A stretch of 64,000 nucleotides of DNA from contig JASFXZ010000001.1 of NCBI GenBank assembly GCA_032209605.1, positions 36,708,619 through 36,772,618 on the forward strand, in the 5' to 3' direction. This stretch comes from Mactromeris polynyma. Its lineage: Eukaryota; Mollusca; Bivalvia; Venerida; Mactridae. The translations under genes and the position numbers were made by a program. Under the pieces are notes generated by a model, which did not search any database, was not told where the DNA came from, and saw only the letters and a program-made list of their open reading frames with translations. Shown here piece after piece: positions 14,068-26,700 of the stretch. Numbering within the stretch: the stretch's first letter is position 1; the number at the start of each line of letters is the position of its first letter.

Positions 14068-14617
14068 TAACCTGATATCATCTGGGTGTAGGATATGTTC
14101 ATAGAAACGATAAAAGCTGTTTCAAGTGTTTGTCGCTTTAGGATTGTTATGAATCATAAAATATGATATTTTAATTTGTATTCAGATATAATAGTATGGA
14201 AATGAACGATTGATAAACGATAAACTGATGGAGATATCTCGAAGAAAATATCTTATCGTTCAAATATCAGGGTCCATGAACTCTGACCTGTTGATGTTAT
14301 AAAATACGATGTTATAAAATATACGCATATAAGGGAGCAGTAAGCAGCATACTTATATCATTTGAATAACGTTTATACAATATATAATACTATTTCAATC
14401 AAATACCGTTATAACGTCAGAGAAAATTATATAACGTTAATAAGTATTTATGTGGGCAGAACTCAAAGAATGCTCAGAAACAAATCTCGCTTCGTTGAAC
14501 ATGCTATCATTTCCGAGTATTAATGAATGACTGATCGACCGAATATAATAATGATGGTGTATACGCGCTTCCGTAGTATAGTGACGTTTCTGACACTGAG
14601 AGTTTACGAGGGAAGGG

Positions 14618-14624
14618 TATAAAG
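14618..14624 (+). promoter_or_regulatory. TATA-like box of the vWA gene
   Basis: TATAAAG lies 121 bases upstream of the exon 1 ATG. A start about 25-30 bases downstream would give a 5' leader of about 100 bases with no intron. Position and sequence fit a core promoter, but no transcript evidence is available. Confidence 0.45.
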
Positions 14625-14744
14625 CTTAAATATTTCTGGACGATATTCATACCGGAATACAGTGGTTTTAACCGTGTTTGTGCGAAAATTGTTTTAAAGC
14701 AAACAGTTTTATTAGTGATTTAAATATATAATTAATTACGCAAA

Positions 14745-14783
14745 ATGTGGATTAAATTCGTGTATTTTATCTGTGGATTTTTC
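14745..14783 (+). CDS. vWA gene exon 1 (signal peptide start)
   Basis: Encodes MWIKFVYFICGFF and ends in phase 0 at a GTGAGT donor (14784). Joined to exon 2 it completes a typical signal peptide, hydrophobic core then ARAQ, with likely cleavage after Q20 or nearby. Confidence 0.75.
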
Positions 14784-17700
14784 GTGAGTATTTTAATCCG
14801 TATAAAAATTAAAATATTTTTGGGGGCAAAATTGAGCGGTGAAGCGTTGTAATGCGCAGTTCTGTATAAATACATTTACGCATAAACGCTTGACTTGAAT
14901 AAACACATTTTCTCTAACATGTAAATCGTAATTTTAAATGTTAATAGAGCCAAGAATAAACAGTTTGTGTGTAATAAAGCGAATATAAACATTTCATTGC
15001 AGCAAAATGACATAACATTATTTGCATCGATTTGTGTCATGAAGCGGAATACAAGTACATGTATTTTCAAAATCAACTGAATTTAACATTTATGCTATAC
15101 TTTGATTGTAGCTTGCGCATTTTATTTTGAAGTTTAGTATGACCCAAGTTAGCTTTAAATAACATCTAACGATATATACAACTATTTATTTCGTTCCCAG
15201 TTTATGAAAACCAAAAATATATTATCATAGTTGTGTCTGTTGCGTGGAAACTTCCTCTTCCTCTTAATGGCCATGAGCAAACCGTCACTATCTGATTCCA
15301 GCTGTCATAGCTACAGTCATACACTAAGTGACTTCTCCCTTGGCCAAGTGGTATAGGCAACCGACTTCGGAGCGGGAGGTCGAAGGCTTGAATCCCGGTT
15401 GGGTCCGTTCTAATATGGCTGGTTGGTGAGCCGCCAGCTAGTTGAATAATAGTTACCGTGTGCCTACCAGCCTGGTGCCTGGGATGAAAGGATAATAATC
15501 GGGAAGTAAATACACTCAGGAAGTAGGTGTCTCATAGGACAGAAATTGCTGGCCTTTTAAGTAGGAGTGACCTTATAATAAATAAACACTTTCTTATAAA
15601 AGCACACAGTACCACTAGCAGTAAAAGCAGAAATACTGTCACTGTTGTCAGTGTTGCTTCTTTCAACTTCACATCGATAACATTATGCTCATTTTCACAC
15701 GAACCGACTTCGACAGAATAATACAATACTACTATCAGATAAGCTATTGTGTAGTTATAGCGCCGTATTACTGCTAGTGTTGTTAGAAGTTATAACAGTA
15801 ATACTGCTACTACTGTTATACTACTATTACTACTGTTACTGCTACTATTACTACTGTTACTGCTACTATTACTACTGTTACTGTTACTACTGTTACTGCT
15901 ACTACTGTTACTGCTGTTACTGCTACTACTGTTACTGTTACTGCTGTTACTGCTACTGCGGTAACTGCTACTACTGTTACTGCTACTACTGTTACTGCTG
16001 TTACTGCTACTACTGTTACTGCTACTACTGTTACTACTGTTACTGCTACTACTGTTACTGCTGTTACTGCTGTTACTGCTACTACTGTTACTGCTACTAC
16101 TGTTACTGCTGTTACTGCTACTACTGTTACTGTTACTGCTGTTACTGCTACTGCGGTTACTGCTACTGCTGTTACTGCTACTGTTGTAACTGTTACTACT
16201 GTTACTGCTACTACTGCTACTGCTACTGCTACTACTGTTACTGCTACTACTGTTACTGCTACTGCTGTAACTGTTACTACTGTTACTGCTACTACTGTTA
16301 CTGCTACTGTTGTAACTGTTACTACTGTTACTGCTACTACTGTTACTGTTACTACTGTTACTGCTGTTACTGCTATGTTGTTATTGCTACTATTGTTACT
16401 GTTACTACTGCTACTGCTGTTACTGCTACTACTGTTACTGTTACTGCTGTTACTGCTACTGCGGTTACTGCTACTGCTGTTACTGTTACTGTTGTAACTG
16501 TTACTACTGTTACTACTGTTACTGCTACTACTGTTACTGCTACTACTGTTACTGCTGTTACTGCTATGTTGTTATTGCTACTATTGTTACTGCTACTATT
16601 GTTACTGCTACTACTGTTACTGCTACTACTGCCAACTTCCCACTCCCGTTATCTTATTCAACATTCGAATATGCAGGTGTCTTCAACTTCAAACACAAAA
16701 AAGTAACGCCCACAATTTTAAATTTCAATAAATACAATTCAATTTTTTTTTTAGTCTTGGTTAACCACTTTAAAGATAATCACTATTTCAAACAACAAGT
16801 GTATTTATTTAGCGTTTAATCGTATATATAGAATGCACAATGTAATGCAAATTTATTTGTATTTTTGATCAGCATATCACGCTCAGGTATTTGTAATTTA
16901 TGATAACACTACATCTATATCTTCTCATTAATCATTATAGATCTTTGTCGTAAATATTACACATTTTCTGATCAGTCTGATTTAGATGTTCATCTCCTTG
17001 GTGACAGAAAATGGGAAAACAGCCAAATTATCATAAAACCGAAGTTTTAGAAATAATTCTGCCCACCATGGGTAGTACACTATCATAATTAAAGTGAATG
17101 TTTAGTAATGTAATTTACAGTACTCTACATTCTCTTGTCTGAACAAAGTTTATTAAACTTAAGATCAGCATCCATTATCAAATTTAAATCTTCAGGACCC
17201 CCTAAACCCCTGTCTTTTTTCCTCTTTCGAAGCGACGTTTTCAAGCAAGCGTGTCTAGTGCAAGGCGTATTCAATGAATTCATTTGCAATCAAACAAAAA
17301 CAACAGCAGATCATTCAAGGAGTGAACAGATGTTTATTGAAATAAATGTGTCCCTCCCAAAATCTTTGCATATTTGTTGAATAATTTTGAGAGAATCTAT
17401 TGAATTCAAGATCTCATACCCGATGACAAATCGGTTAGCCGCAAATACGCTGCAATTCCACTTTATACTTTACTTTACCTTTTACTTTTAAATTTGACTA
17501 GTCAAAACTTTTGAAATAGTTCAACTATTTACGAGCGGTAAATATAATTTGGGCAGATATTTTAAAGGGAGTCACAGGGCACTTGCTTTATTTTAATTGA
17601 TCACCATGATATATATAAACCATGACGTGGTTTAAATGTAGGAATGTATGAAAGACCGATGGTTACTTCATTAATTATTCTTTTATATCCTAAAACATGA

Positions 17701-20700
17701 ATTCATGAATCATGTGTAATCACGCACTTGGCATTGTTACAATATTATCCAAACACGTGAAATCGTCAAGTGCATGATTTCCAGATTGAGCAACCCACGT
17801 GATTATGAAGTGAGAAAACTCACTACCGGTCTTCCGTAGAAATGTGCAGATATCATTCATCTGGTTGTATGACAAGTAGTGCGAGATCTTGAAGACGCTC
17901 ATTGCAGCAGCGTACTATGATTTCCAATGCAGTGTCCTTATTAACGCGAAACATCCATTGATTTTATCATTGTGAAGCAGCCTTGTCCTATTGTTTTGAA
18001 TAATGTTAAGCAGCCTTGTCCTATTGTTTTGATTAATGTTAAGCATCCTTGTCCTATTGTTTTGATTAATGTTAAGCATCCTTGTCCTATTGTTTTGATT
18101 AATGTTAAGCAGCCTCGTCCTATTGTTTTGATTACTGTTAAGCAGCCTTGTCATATTGTTTTGATTAATGTTAAGCAGCCTTGTCCTATTGTTTTGATTA
18201 ATGCTAAACAGCAGTGTCATTTTGCTTTGAATAATGTTAAGCAGCCTTGTCCTATTGTTTTGAATAATGTTAAGCAGCCTTGTCCTATTGTTTTGATTAA
18301 TGCTAAACAGCAGTGTCATTTTGTTTTGAATAATGTTAAGCAGCCTTGTCCTATTGTTTTGAATAATGTTAAGCAGCCTTGTCCTATTGTTTTGATTAAT
18401 GCTAAACAGCAGTGTCATTTTGTTTTGATTAATGTTAAGCAGTCTTGTCCTATTGTTTTGATTAATGTTAAGCAACCTTGTCCTATTGTTTTGATTAATG
18501 TTAAACAGCAGTGTCATTTTGTTTTGATTAATGTTAAGCCGCATTGTCTTATTGTTTTGATTAATGTTAAGCAGCCTTGTCATTTTATTTTATCATTGTG
18601 AAGCAGATTGGTGCTTAAACACATATTTGTAGGTTTAATTCACACTTCGAGGCAATAAGGATTTAAAATTAGGAGTGTTAAATAAGAGGTAATCTGCCAC
18701 TTAGTTCTACATACTGAATCCAGCGTGTATGAATACTAAAGATTTTACACCAAGTTCATTTAAAGAATAAGTTGTTTTGAGCATTGTACCCTGAGAGTGC
18801 ACTACAGAGAAGGGTCCAATGTCATTTAAGTATGCTTAGAACGATATGTCAGTTGTTAACCGAGTTGTTTCGTGTGTTTCACTCGTATTGTGTCTGCCTC
18901 ATTATATTTGTAATGATGTATAGTTCCGGTTTTGCAATTTGAACGAAATACGTTGGCGTTGATGAGAATTTATTTGATCGTGTACCAAATTGCTTCATGT
19001 GTTTTTTTGTAATGTTATATATATTCGGGTGAATAAATGCTTTCCTTTATTTTCGGCGCAATGATATTTTCCCCGCACTGTGTTTCTTCTCATTTCTCTG
19101 GTGTTTTTTACTAATAATGTTTTGTGAACGTGTTGTTAAGATAATGGCGTTGCCAAGTAGTGTCTGCATCATATATATGCATATGTTTACATACGAATAA
19201 TGATCGTCTCAAATGCGAATATATTTTGCACAAAATGTTTCGCAGAAATCGATAGCTATATATGTTGTCATTGGTTTCTACGAATCATTTGAGATGTAAT
19301 AACATTCCTATCAAATGACGCACAACAATATGAACTCTTCTCCATTTCTGATACAGGGGGTACTCTTGCACACTTCACGAAACCTTTCTCGTGTAATTCC
19401 GGTATTTCTCGAAACTTGTCTCGTGAAATTCCGGTGTTCTCGGAAATGCTATAGTGGTTCTCCGAATATGTTTCTGAATTCATTAGAATAAAAGTACATT
19501 TGATGATTGTGTTTCCATTAATCAAGTTCGCCATTAACGAAACATTGAAAGTTGTTTGTAGATATGAGGGACCCTGCTAATAATGCATGTAAACACTTAA
19601 CTGATACACCTGATTAGGTACGGTACGGAAAAAAATTAAAGAGCTGAAAATACGTTTTTCTTTTCTTTTTCAGTTATTCACAGCAAGAGCACAGCGTCTG
19701 GCACCTACAGGTAACCACATTTGCTTGTTATCATTTATCATTTTGCTTATTAAATTTATCAAGACAAATTCAACGTTTTAAGCCGACATCTTATTTCATT
19801 AAGATACATAGACTCCTCAATCACCCATTACCCGAGTGATATTTTGAGGTACATATTTCACATTCGAACGAAAATAAAACGTTTTACAACCCAGTAGATC
19901 TACTTGTTAACGGCTTTGATAATATTGTTTTTAGAATATTATTCAGAAAATGAGTAAAATTTCGCTAGTTTTGTAATAAAATGTATAAATGTTTAAATGA
20001 TTAAAAACTGACCTGAGTATTACATTAGATAAATATCAAATACATCAAATACGCCCAACTTGAAGAAATATATCGCATTTATCACGAGATAATAATACAG
20101 TGCTGCTCTTCAGTGGACCCGTTTGGTGTAGAACATTTCGGTTGTTGTTGTTGTTCTGGAGATGTTAAGGCGACATTGCTTATTTTATGTTGGTAATGTA
20201 TGTAAGAAACGTGTACTTATTTGTTAAGGAACCACATTTTAACAGACGAGAATAGTTTTGATTTCGGTGAATTTGACATAATTTGCAATAAATAAGAAAT
20301 TTGATTCCTTATTTTCTTCGAAGAAACTTCGCTGTAACTGAAACATATGTTATCTGGATGTGACAATTTCTGAAACTGAAACGTTTTTGATTTAAGTAAA
20401 CCTTATTTTATTCCCTGTTCGTAATCAAAACGAAAAATTAGAACATCTCCGATTTGTGGAAAATCCCTACTTTCGTTTTGCTATCTAAAAAGGGCTACTT
20501 TTGGTTAAGAAACACGACAGTATCAAACTTAAAAATGGTCTTATTATCAAATGGAATGCAATTTGTGTGGTTTCTAACTACCATTATAGCCGCATGAGAT
20601 GAGAGACAAAATGACACGCCGCTTTAAATTACTAGCAATTGTTTCGTACGGGAAAATTAGTGATTTTAAAGGAGATAGGTTAATGCTTAAGAGAGGGCCG

Positions 20701-23700
20701 CTCTGAAGTTACTTAGTAACCAGCCTGAAAAGTCTTAAATGTTGCATTCTATCTGATATCATAGGGGAAAAGTTGTTCACGTTTAGACGTGTACTTTTAA
20801 GACATGTCTTTGTCATCGATGCAGTTTTTATCGTGGGTTCGCAACCGCATTTTTTATTCTCCTGAACCATAAAAAGAATATATATTGTCACATTTCCAAA
20901 TATAGTAGATTTTTAGGGAAAAGCGTAATAGTGAACGTGAAATAAAAAGATTGACTGGTGACTAAGTTGCTCTTTATAGCTGTATAGATCTATGACACAT
21001 TTTATGACACGCAAGTTATTTATAAACGCACATCAGTATTTCATCAATGATAAACAAATCTCCTCCAGTTGCTTGTACTTAATCTCCGTTTTTTATGAGT
21101 TATTCATTTAAACCGGAATAAAGATACCAAACTTGTTGGACTGCATGGCTTATGTATTTTCTCTTTATAACAACCGTAAAAATGAAACTTTGCAGACAAA
21201 AAACCTGGTTAGACGTTTATTCATAAGAAAGAACAGGACTTCATGCTCCGATTTATTCTGGAAGTAAAAGATAATAAACACGAAGCACTTCCGGTATAGT
21301 GCAATACTTAAGTATTGAAATTAGTTTTCCGGATATAGAAAAGAAAGATAGGCTTTCGAGTATATTAGAAAATAAAGATAGGTAATTCACTGTACGACCT
21401 TGAAGGAAGCAGCATTCGCTGACTGAGACTTTGTAAACAAACGTTCAAGAGACACTACTGAATGCCGAGAGATATAATAAAATTAATTAGCAGACGCAAT
21501 GATGACGTTGATACGACTTAAAGATACCACACCTAGGGTAACTGTGCGCATAAATTGTGTTACTTTTTTATTATCGTCTGCTTGAATAAATCCTTCGAGA
21601 TATTATTAAGATCGTAGTATTAATTCATTTGAGCTCAAATAACATAAAATTATATATAAAGAAATGCAAAAAAAGAGAAAACATAACTTGAATATTCTTT
21701 GAGTTAAACGAAGGACCGAGTCTCTATCTCCCTCACCTCCCCTTCTCTCCCCTCTCTCTTTATCTCCCTCCCTCCATCTCTCTCCCCCTAGCTCTCTCTT
21801 TCTCTCCCTCCCTCCATCTGCCTCCCTCCATCTCTCTCCCCCTATCTCTCTCTTTCTCTCCCTCCCTCCATCTGCCTCCCTCCACCTCTCTCCCCCTATC
21901 TCACCCCTTCTCTCCCTCCCTCCATCTGCCTCCCTCCATCTCTCTCCCCCTATCTCTCTCATTCTCTTCCTCCCTCCATCTGCCTCCCTCCATCTCTCTC
22001 CCCCTATCTCTCCCCTTCTCTCCCTCCCCCCCATCTGCCTCCCTCCATCTCTCTCCCCATAGCTCTCTCTTTCTATCCCTCCCTCCATCTGCCTCCCTCC
22101 ATCTCTCTCCCCCTATCTCTCCCCTTCTCTCCCTCCCTCCATCTCTCTCCCACTATCTCTCTGTTTCTCTCCCTCCCTCCCTATCTCCCCCCTATCTCTC
22201 TCTTTCTCTCACTCCCTCCATCTCTCTCCCCCTCTCTCTCTGTTTCTCTCCCTCCATCCATCTCTCTCGCCCTATCTCTCTTTTTCTCTCCCTCCATCTC
22301 TCTCTGTTTCTCTCTCTCCCTCCATCTCTCCCCTCGGCCCCCTCTCTCTCTCTCTCTGAGACACTGTCTTACTTTGCTGTAACAGGTTACCTTTACAATT
22401 GAGCATTGTTGTTTTCGCAATTTGTTTTTGAATAAAACACTTAAGGAACATTGATACATTTTCAATGATACGATAATGTCGTTGTTTTTTTACATTATGA
22501 GATATTTAATAGTTGCTTAGCAACAAATTTGTAAACGTGCAAAAAATCCAGTAATTGTTAATGATAAGTATTATCAATCTAACATCAAATACGAATACAC
22601 ACGTAATTCCTTTTATCTTAAGATAGATACTATCAGTCTTAATTATGAAAACATTTATGATTTAACACAAAGCACTTTCGATGCAAAATCTGTAAATAGT
22701 TTATTTTAGTAAACATCGCGATCGCAAATTAATTCGCCAAGTGCCAATGACCTAAGGAAATAATTAAGTAATACTTTACTTAAACCAAGCATACCTATTG
22801 TATTGATAAATGATGAAAATCAATCGAAAACACCACATACTTTGATATAATGGTCTATACGTTGTACGTTGGATTCCGGATCCGGGGACTCGGGGGTTGA
22901 GAATTCTGTCAAAGGAGAAATTCTTCCACTGTAATAAACTTCTCTAAAATAACTTATAATAAAATATATTATTAAATAACACATTAAGAAACACCCGGTA
23001 TATATCCTCGCTTTGTATCCAGAAAAAATATTACCAAGCTTCGAGTCAATGACCCTGTTTCACAAGATTTCTCAAATTAAGATAATTTCTCAAGTCAAAA
23101 ATGTTGTTTCTTTTTTTTAAATGAAAAAACATTGTGTCTTTCACAATCAAAATCATGAAGATTCCCAATTAATAACGGTGTTAGTATGGGTACAAGTAGT
23201 CCACATTCCATCTATTTTGATTAATGTTAAATAATACAAGTTCTTCAATTTTAAGTTTAAGACAGAACTCAGTTTAGATCGTCTGTACAATTAAGGCCGA
23301 GTTTCTTCACAGATGCATCTCCAACATCCGTTGTCAAGGGAACCATTTGTGGTCTAAAACATTGACAGTAGAGAATGCAGTTTTTTTCACTTAGTGTCAC
23401 ATAAACAGTCAATGTCATGTAGTGAGTACTCCAGCTGCTAGGGTGGAGGAAGACCATAGAGTGTCATATCTAGCATTATTTTGGTCACCTGGGTAGAACC
23501 TCCTATCTTTCGACTGAATAATATCCTAACATGCAAATTCAACATCCCGGGCTGGGAATCGAACCCGCAATGATGAGGGGCAAATGATTTGCAGTCGTCA
23601 GCGACAATAACCACTCGCCCACGAAGGGCATCTGTATTTTCAATGTGACATTACTAGTGTCATAGTCAATGAAGAGATGTGTTGTACAGAATACAGTACA

Positions 23701-26700
23701 GTGCAACCTGCACGGAGCAACACCCTTTGGGAGACAGAGATTGTGGTTATATGGGGGGGGGTTGCTCTAGAGAGGTTCAGTTGTTATTAAACATTCACCA
23801 TGGTAAAATTGATAACATTGCTCTAAAGACGGTTTCACTCAAGACAGGGCCGCTCTGAAGGTGGTATGCGATTTGAAAATTAAATATTTGACAAGTTGCG
23901 ATGAATTGAAGAACATTTAACAGCACTTTTGTATGTTAAAGTATGTTTCTAAACAAATAAAATTACGTTTTTTACAAGAAAATAGCACACTTGGTGAATG
24001 TAAAACACATCACATAGTTGTATTGCCAGGTTATTCCAATGATCAAAACAACATAAAACACGTTTGTGTAGCAACATAGCTGTTTGTTTTCTGAATAGAC
24101 GTACGTAGTACTGGTATTGTTACATCGTACACTTTACTCCACTCACAGTCTTAGATGTTATCGAATGTGGTACTTGTATGATTTAGATCTCATCCAGCGA
24201 GATCAGTTTATGTAATACCAGTACAATTCATTGTAATATGAAGTAACTAACACGGTGGCCATCTCAAAAGATATCTACTATAAATACGAGTTCGCCTGAA
24301 ATTTAAGTATACATCCAGCGTTCACCTGCCACACGGATGGATTAATATAAACGCAGCAAATAAATAAATAGTAATCCTACGTCTCTGCCTTTCAGTGCTG
24401 CGTTTTTTTAAAATTGAAATGAACATTTTCTAAGTAAGAATAGTTACACAGAAGCTCGTATAATTTTAATTATCACGTGACTTTGCTCAACCAATGACAA
24501 ACTCGTCTAGTGTGTATTTTACTGATACATGCATATCTAATCACTGTAACTCCGGTAACCCAACTGAAAATTTGAGGGACCTCCGTGACCGAGAGGTTGT
24601 GGGTTACGTTTCCCACACAGGAGATAGAATTTGAAAGAGATATCCAGCTGCCTTATGGAAGGTCAGTTTTTATACCCAGGTTCCCACCTATGCCAAAAAC
24701 AATGCTATAATGGGCACCACCTGGAGTCTTGCTCTACCCTAATGCAATGGCTGTTTATTTGACTTCAAGCCCAATTGGAAGTACTGAAGACCTAAGCCGG
24801 TACCAATCTATGAAAACTCATCAGCATCTAACTGACAGATATCTTAACCTGATTTGTGTAGATTTCGGCAACTCTATAAAAAAGTCCTTACGTCTAGGGA
24901 CACCGCTGAGCTTATTTGTATAGTATGGTAATTATTTCAGGTTTCCGCCTCATGTATCTGATAGAGTAGACAGACTAGAAAATGATTATGTCGGGAACAA
25001 CAAGTCTGTTTATATAATGCCGTATCACTGTTTGGCAAAAATGTTTTCTCTTTTACAGGCACTTGTTCGAACAATGCGTTTGATATTGTTTTTGCCATCG
25101 ACACATCCAGCAGTATCTGGAAACCCGACTTTGAACTTGAAAAGAAATTCATCCGAGATATCGCGGAACAGTTTGATATGGGGCTAAATCACAATCAGAC
25201 CCGTGTCGGCGTGGTAACGTTTGCCGACCATTTTTACCTGCAATTTCACTTATGGCAAAACAACAGAAAAGACCTATTGGAGAGGGCATTGAACCGTATT
25301 CGCCATCGAGCTGGCAGGAAAACCAACACTGGAGACGCACTGAGGGTAAACAATTCAATCGTGAAACTCTTAGATAACCCATTCTATAACTTGTGATGTA
25401 AATAAATTGTTCGCCGAATAAACCAGACGTTTTAAAACTAATGTTCGTCCTACGCATGGAAAAATAATCAGTATAACAATTTTAAAGTTATGTCAGTTTC
25501 ATTTTTGCATCATGAATTATGATAAAACAAGTATATTTTAGTTCCAATAATATAGATAGCAACCATGCGATATTGACTTCAGGATTTAAACAGGTTGGGT
25601 ATTTGATAGTGGGATTAATATTAATACATCTGCAATAAATGGCATTTGCTGAATTTTTTTATTAACGTGAGTCTCAATATCTGCAAGTAAATCCAAATAA
25701 TCACAACATATTAAATGCATTTATCGATTTGTATTGATCGCACAAGACGCTGAATGGCTACTCCTGCTAAATACTCGTATTTCAATATAATAATGTTGTG
25801 CATTTTTCTTTCCCAAGTGTCCGCCATACGTCGTTTGTATCCGAGATCTTTGTATTACTCATCTACTGCCAGAGGTGAAACTTAATAATAAGTCATCTGT
25901 TCTCCCAAGTGTCCGCCATACGTCGTTTGTATCCGTGATCTTTGTATTACTCATCTACTGCCAGAGGTGAAACTTAATAATAAGTCATCTGTTCTCCCAA
26001 GTGTCCGCCATACGTCGTTTGTATCCGAGATCTTTGTATTACTCATCTACTGTCAGAGGTGAAACTTAATAATAAGTCACCTGTTCTCCCAAGTGTCCGC
26101 CATACGTCGTTTGTATCAGAGATCTTTGTATTACTCATCTACTGTCAGAGGTGAAACTTAATAATAAGTCATCTGTTCTCCCAATTGTCCGCCATACGTC
26201 GTTTGTATCCGAGATCTTTGTAGTACTCATCTACTGTCAGAGGTGAAACTTAATAATAAGTCATCTGTTCTCCCAAGTGTCCGCCATACGTCGTTTGTAT
26301 CCGAGATCTTTGTAGTACTCATCTACTGTCAGAGGTGAAACTTAATAATAAGTCATCTGTTTGACCCTAGAATTATTTCGATTAAGTTTGTATGCTCATA
26401 AACATGTACTTAGTCTTTTTCTTGCTATCTATTATAGTACATGGTCAGATCAATGTTTACAAGAAGATATGGTTGTCGCGCTAACTCCATCCATGTGGCT
26501 GTTGTTATCACAGACGGAAAGTCTCAGGACCGCAGGAAAACCATCAAAGCCGCTGCAGACGCCCGTAAAGCTGGCATTCACGTGTTTGCAATAGGCGTTG
26601 GAGATGCTGTGGAATACAGGGAACTTGAAGAAATCGCCAGTATTCCTCCAGAAGAGTATGTGTTTGAAGTTGACGATTTTCAGTCACTCGATTCGATGAA

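Noticed and set aside
15747..16706. 319-codon Cys/Tyr-rich frame resembling a cysteine-rich secreted protein
   Set aside because: Composition reflects a GTTACT/CTACTG trinucleotide array; a changed frame gives equally repetitive Val/Thr or Leu runs.
17915..18601. Overlapping open frames over 200 codons on both strands
   Set aside because: The 33-bp unit lacks stops in both directions; no independent coding signal.
21606..22465. Arg/Glu/Gly-rich minus-strand frames
   Set aside because: Reverse strand of a polypyrimidine tract.
25811..26361. CRISPR-like regular repeats
   Set aside because: Units are contiguous with no variable spacers, in a eukaryotic intron; the same applies to the 20-, 33- and 75-bp arrays.
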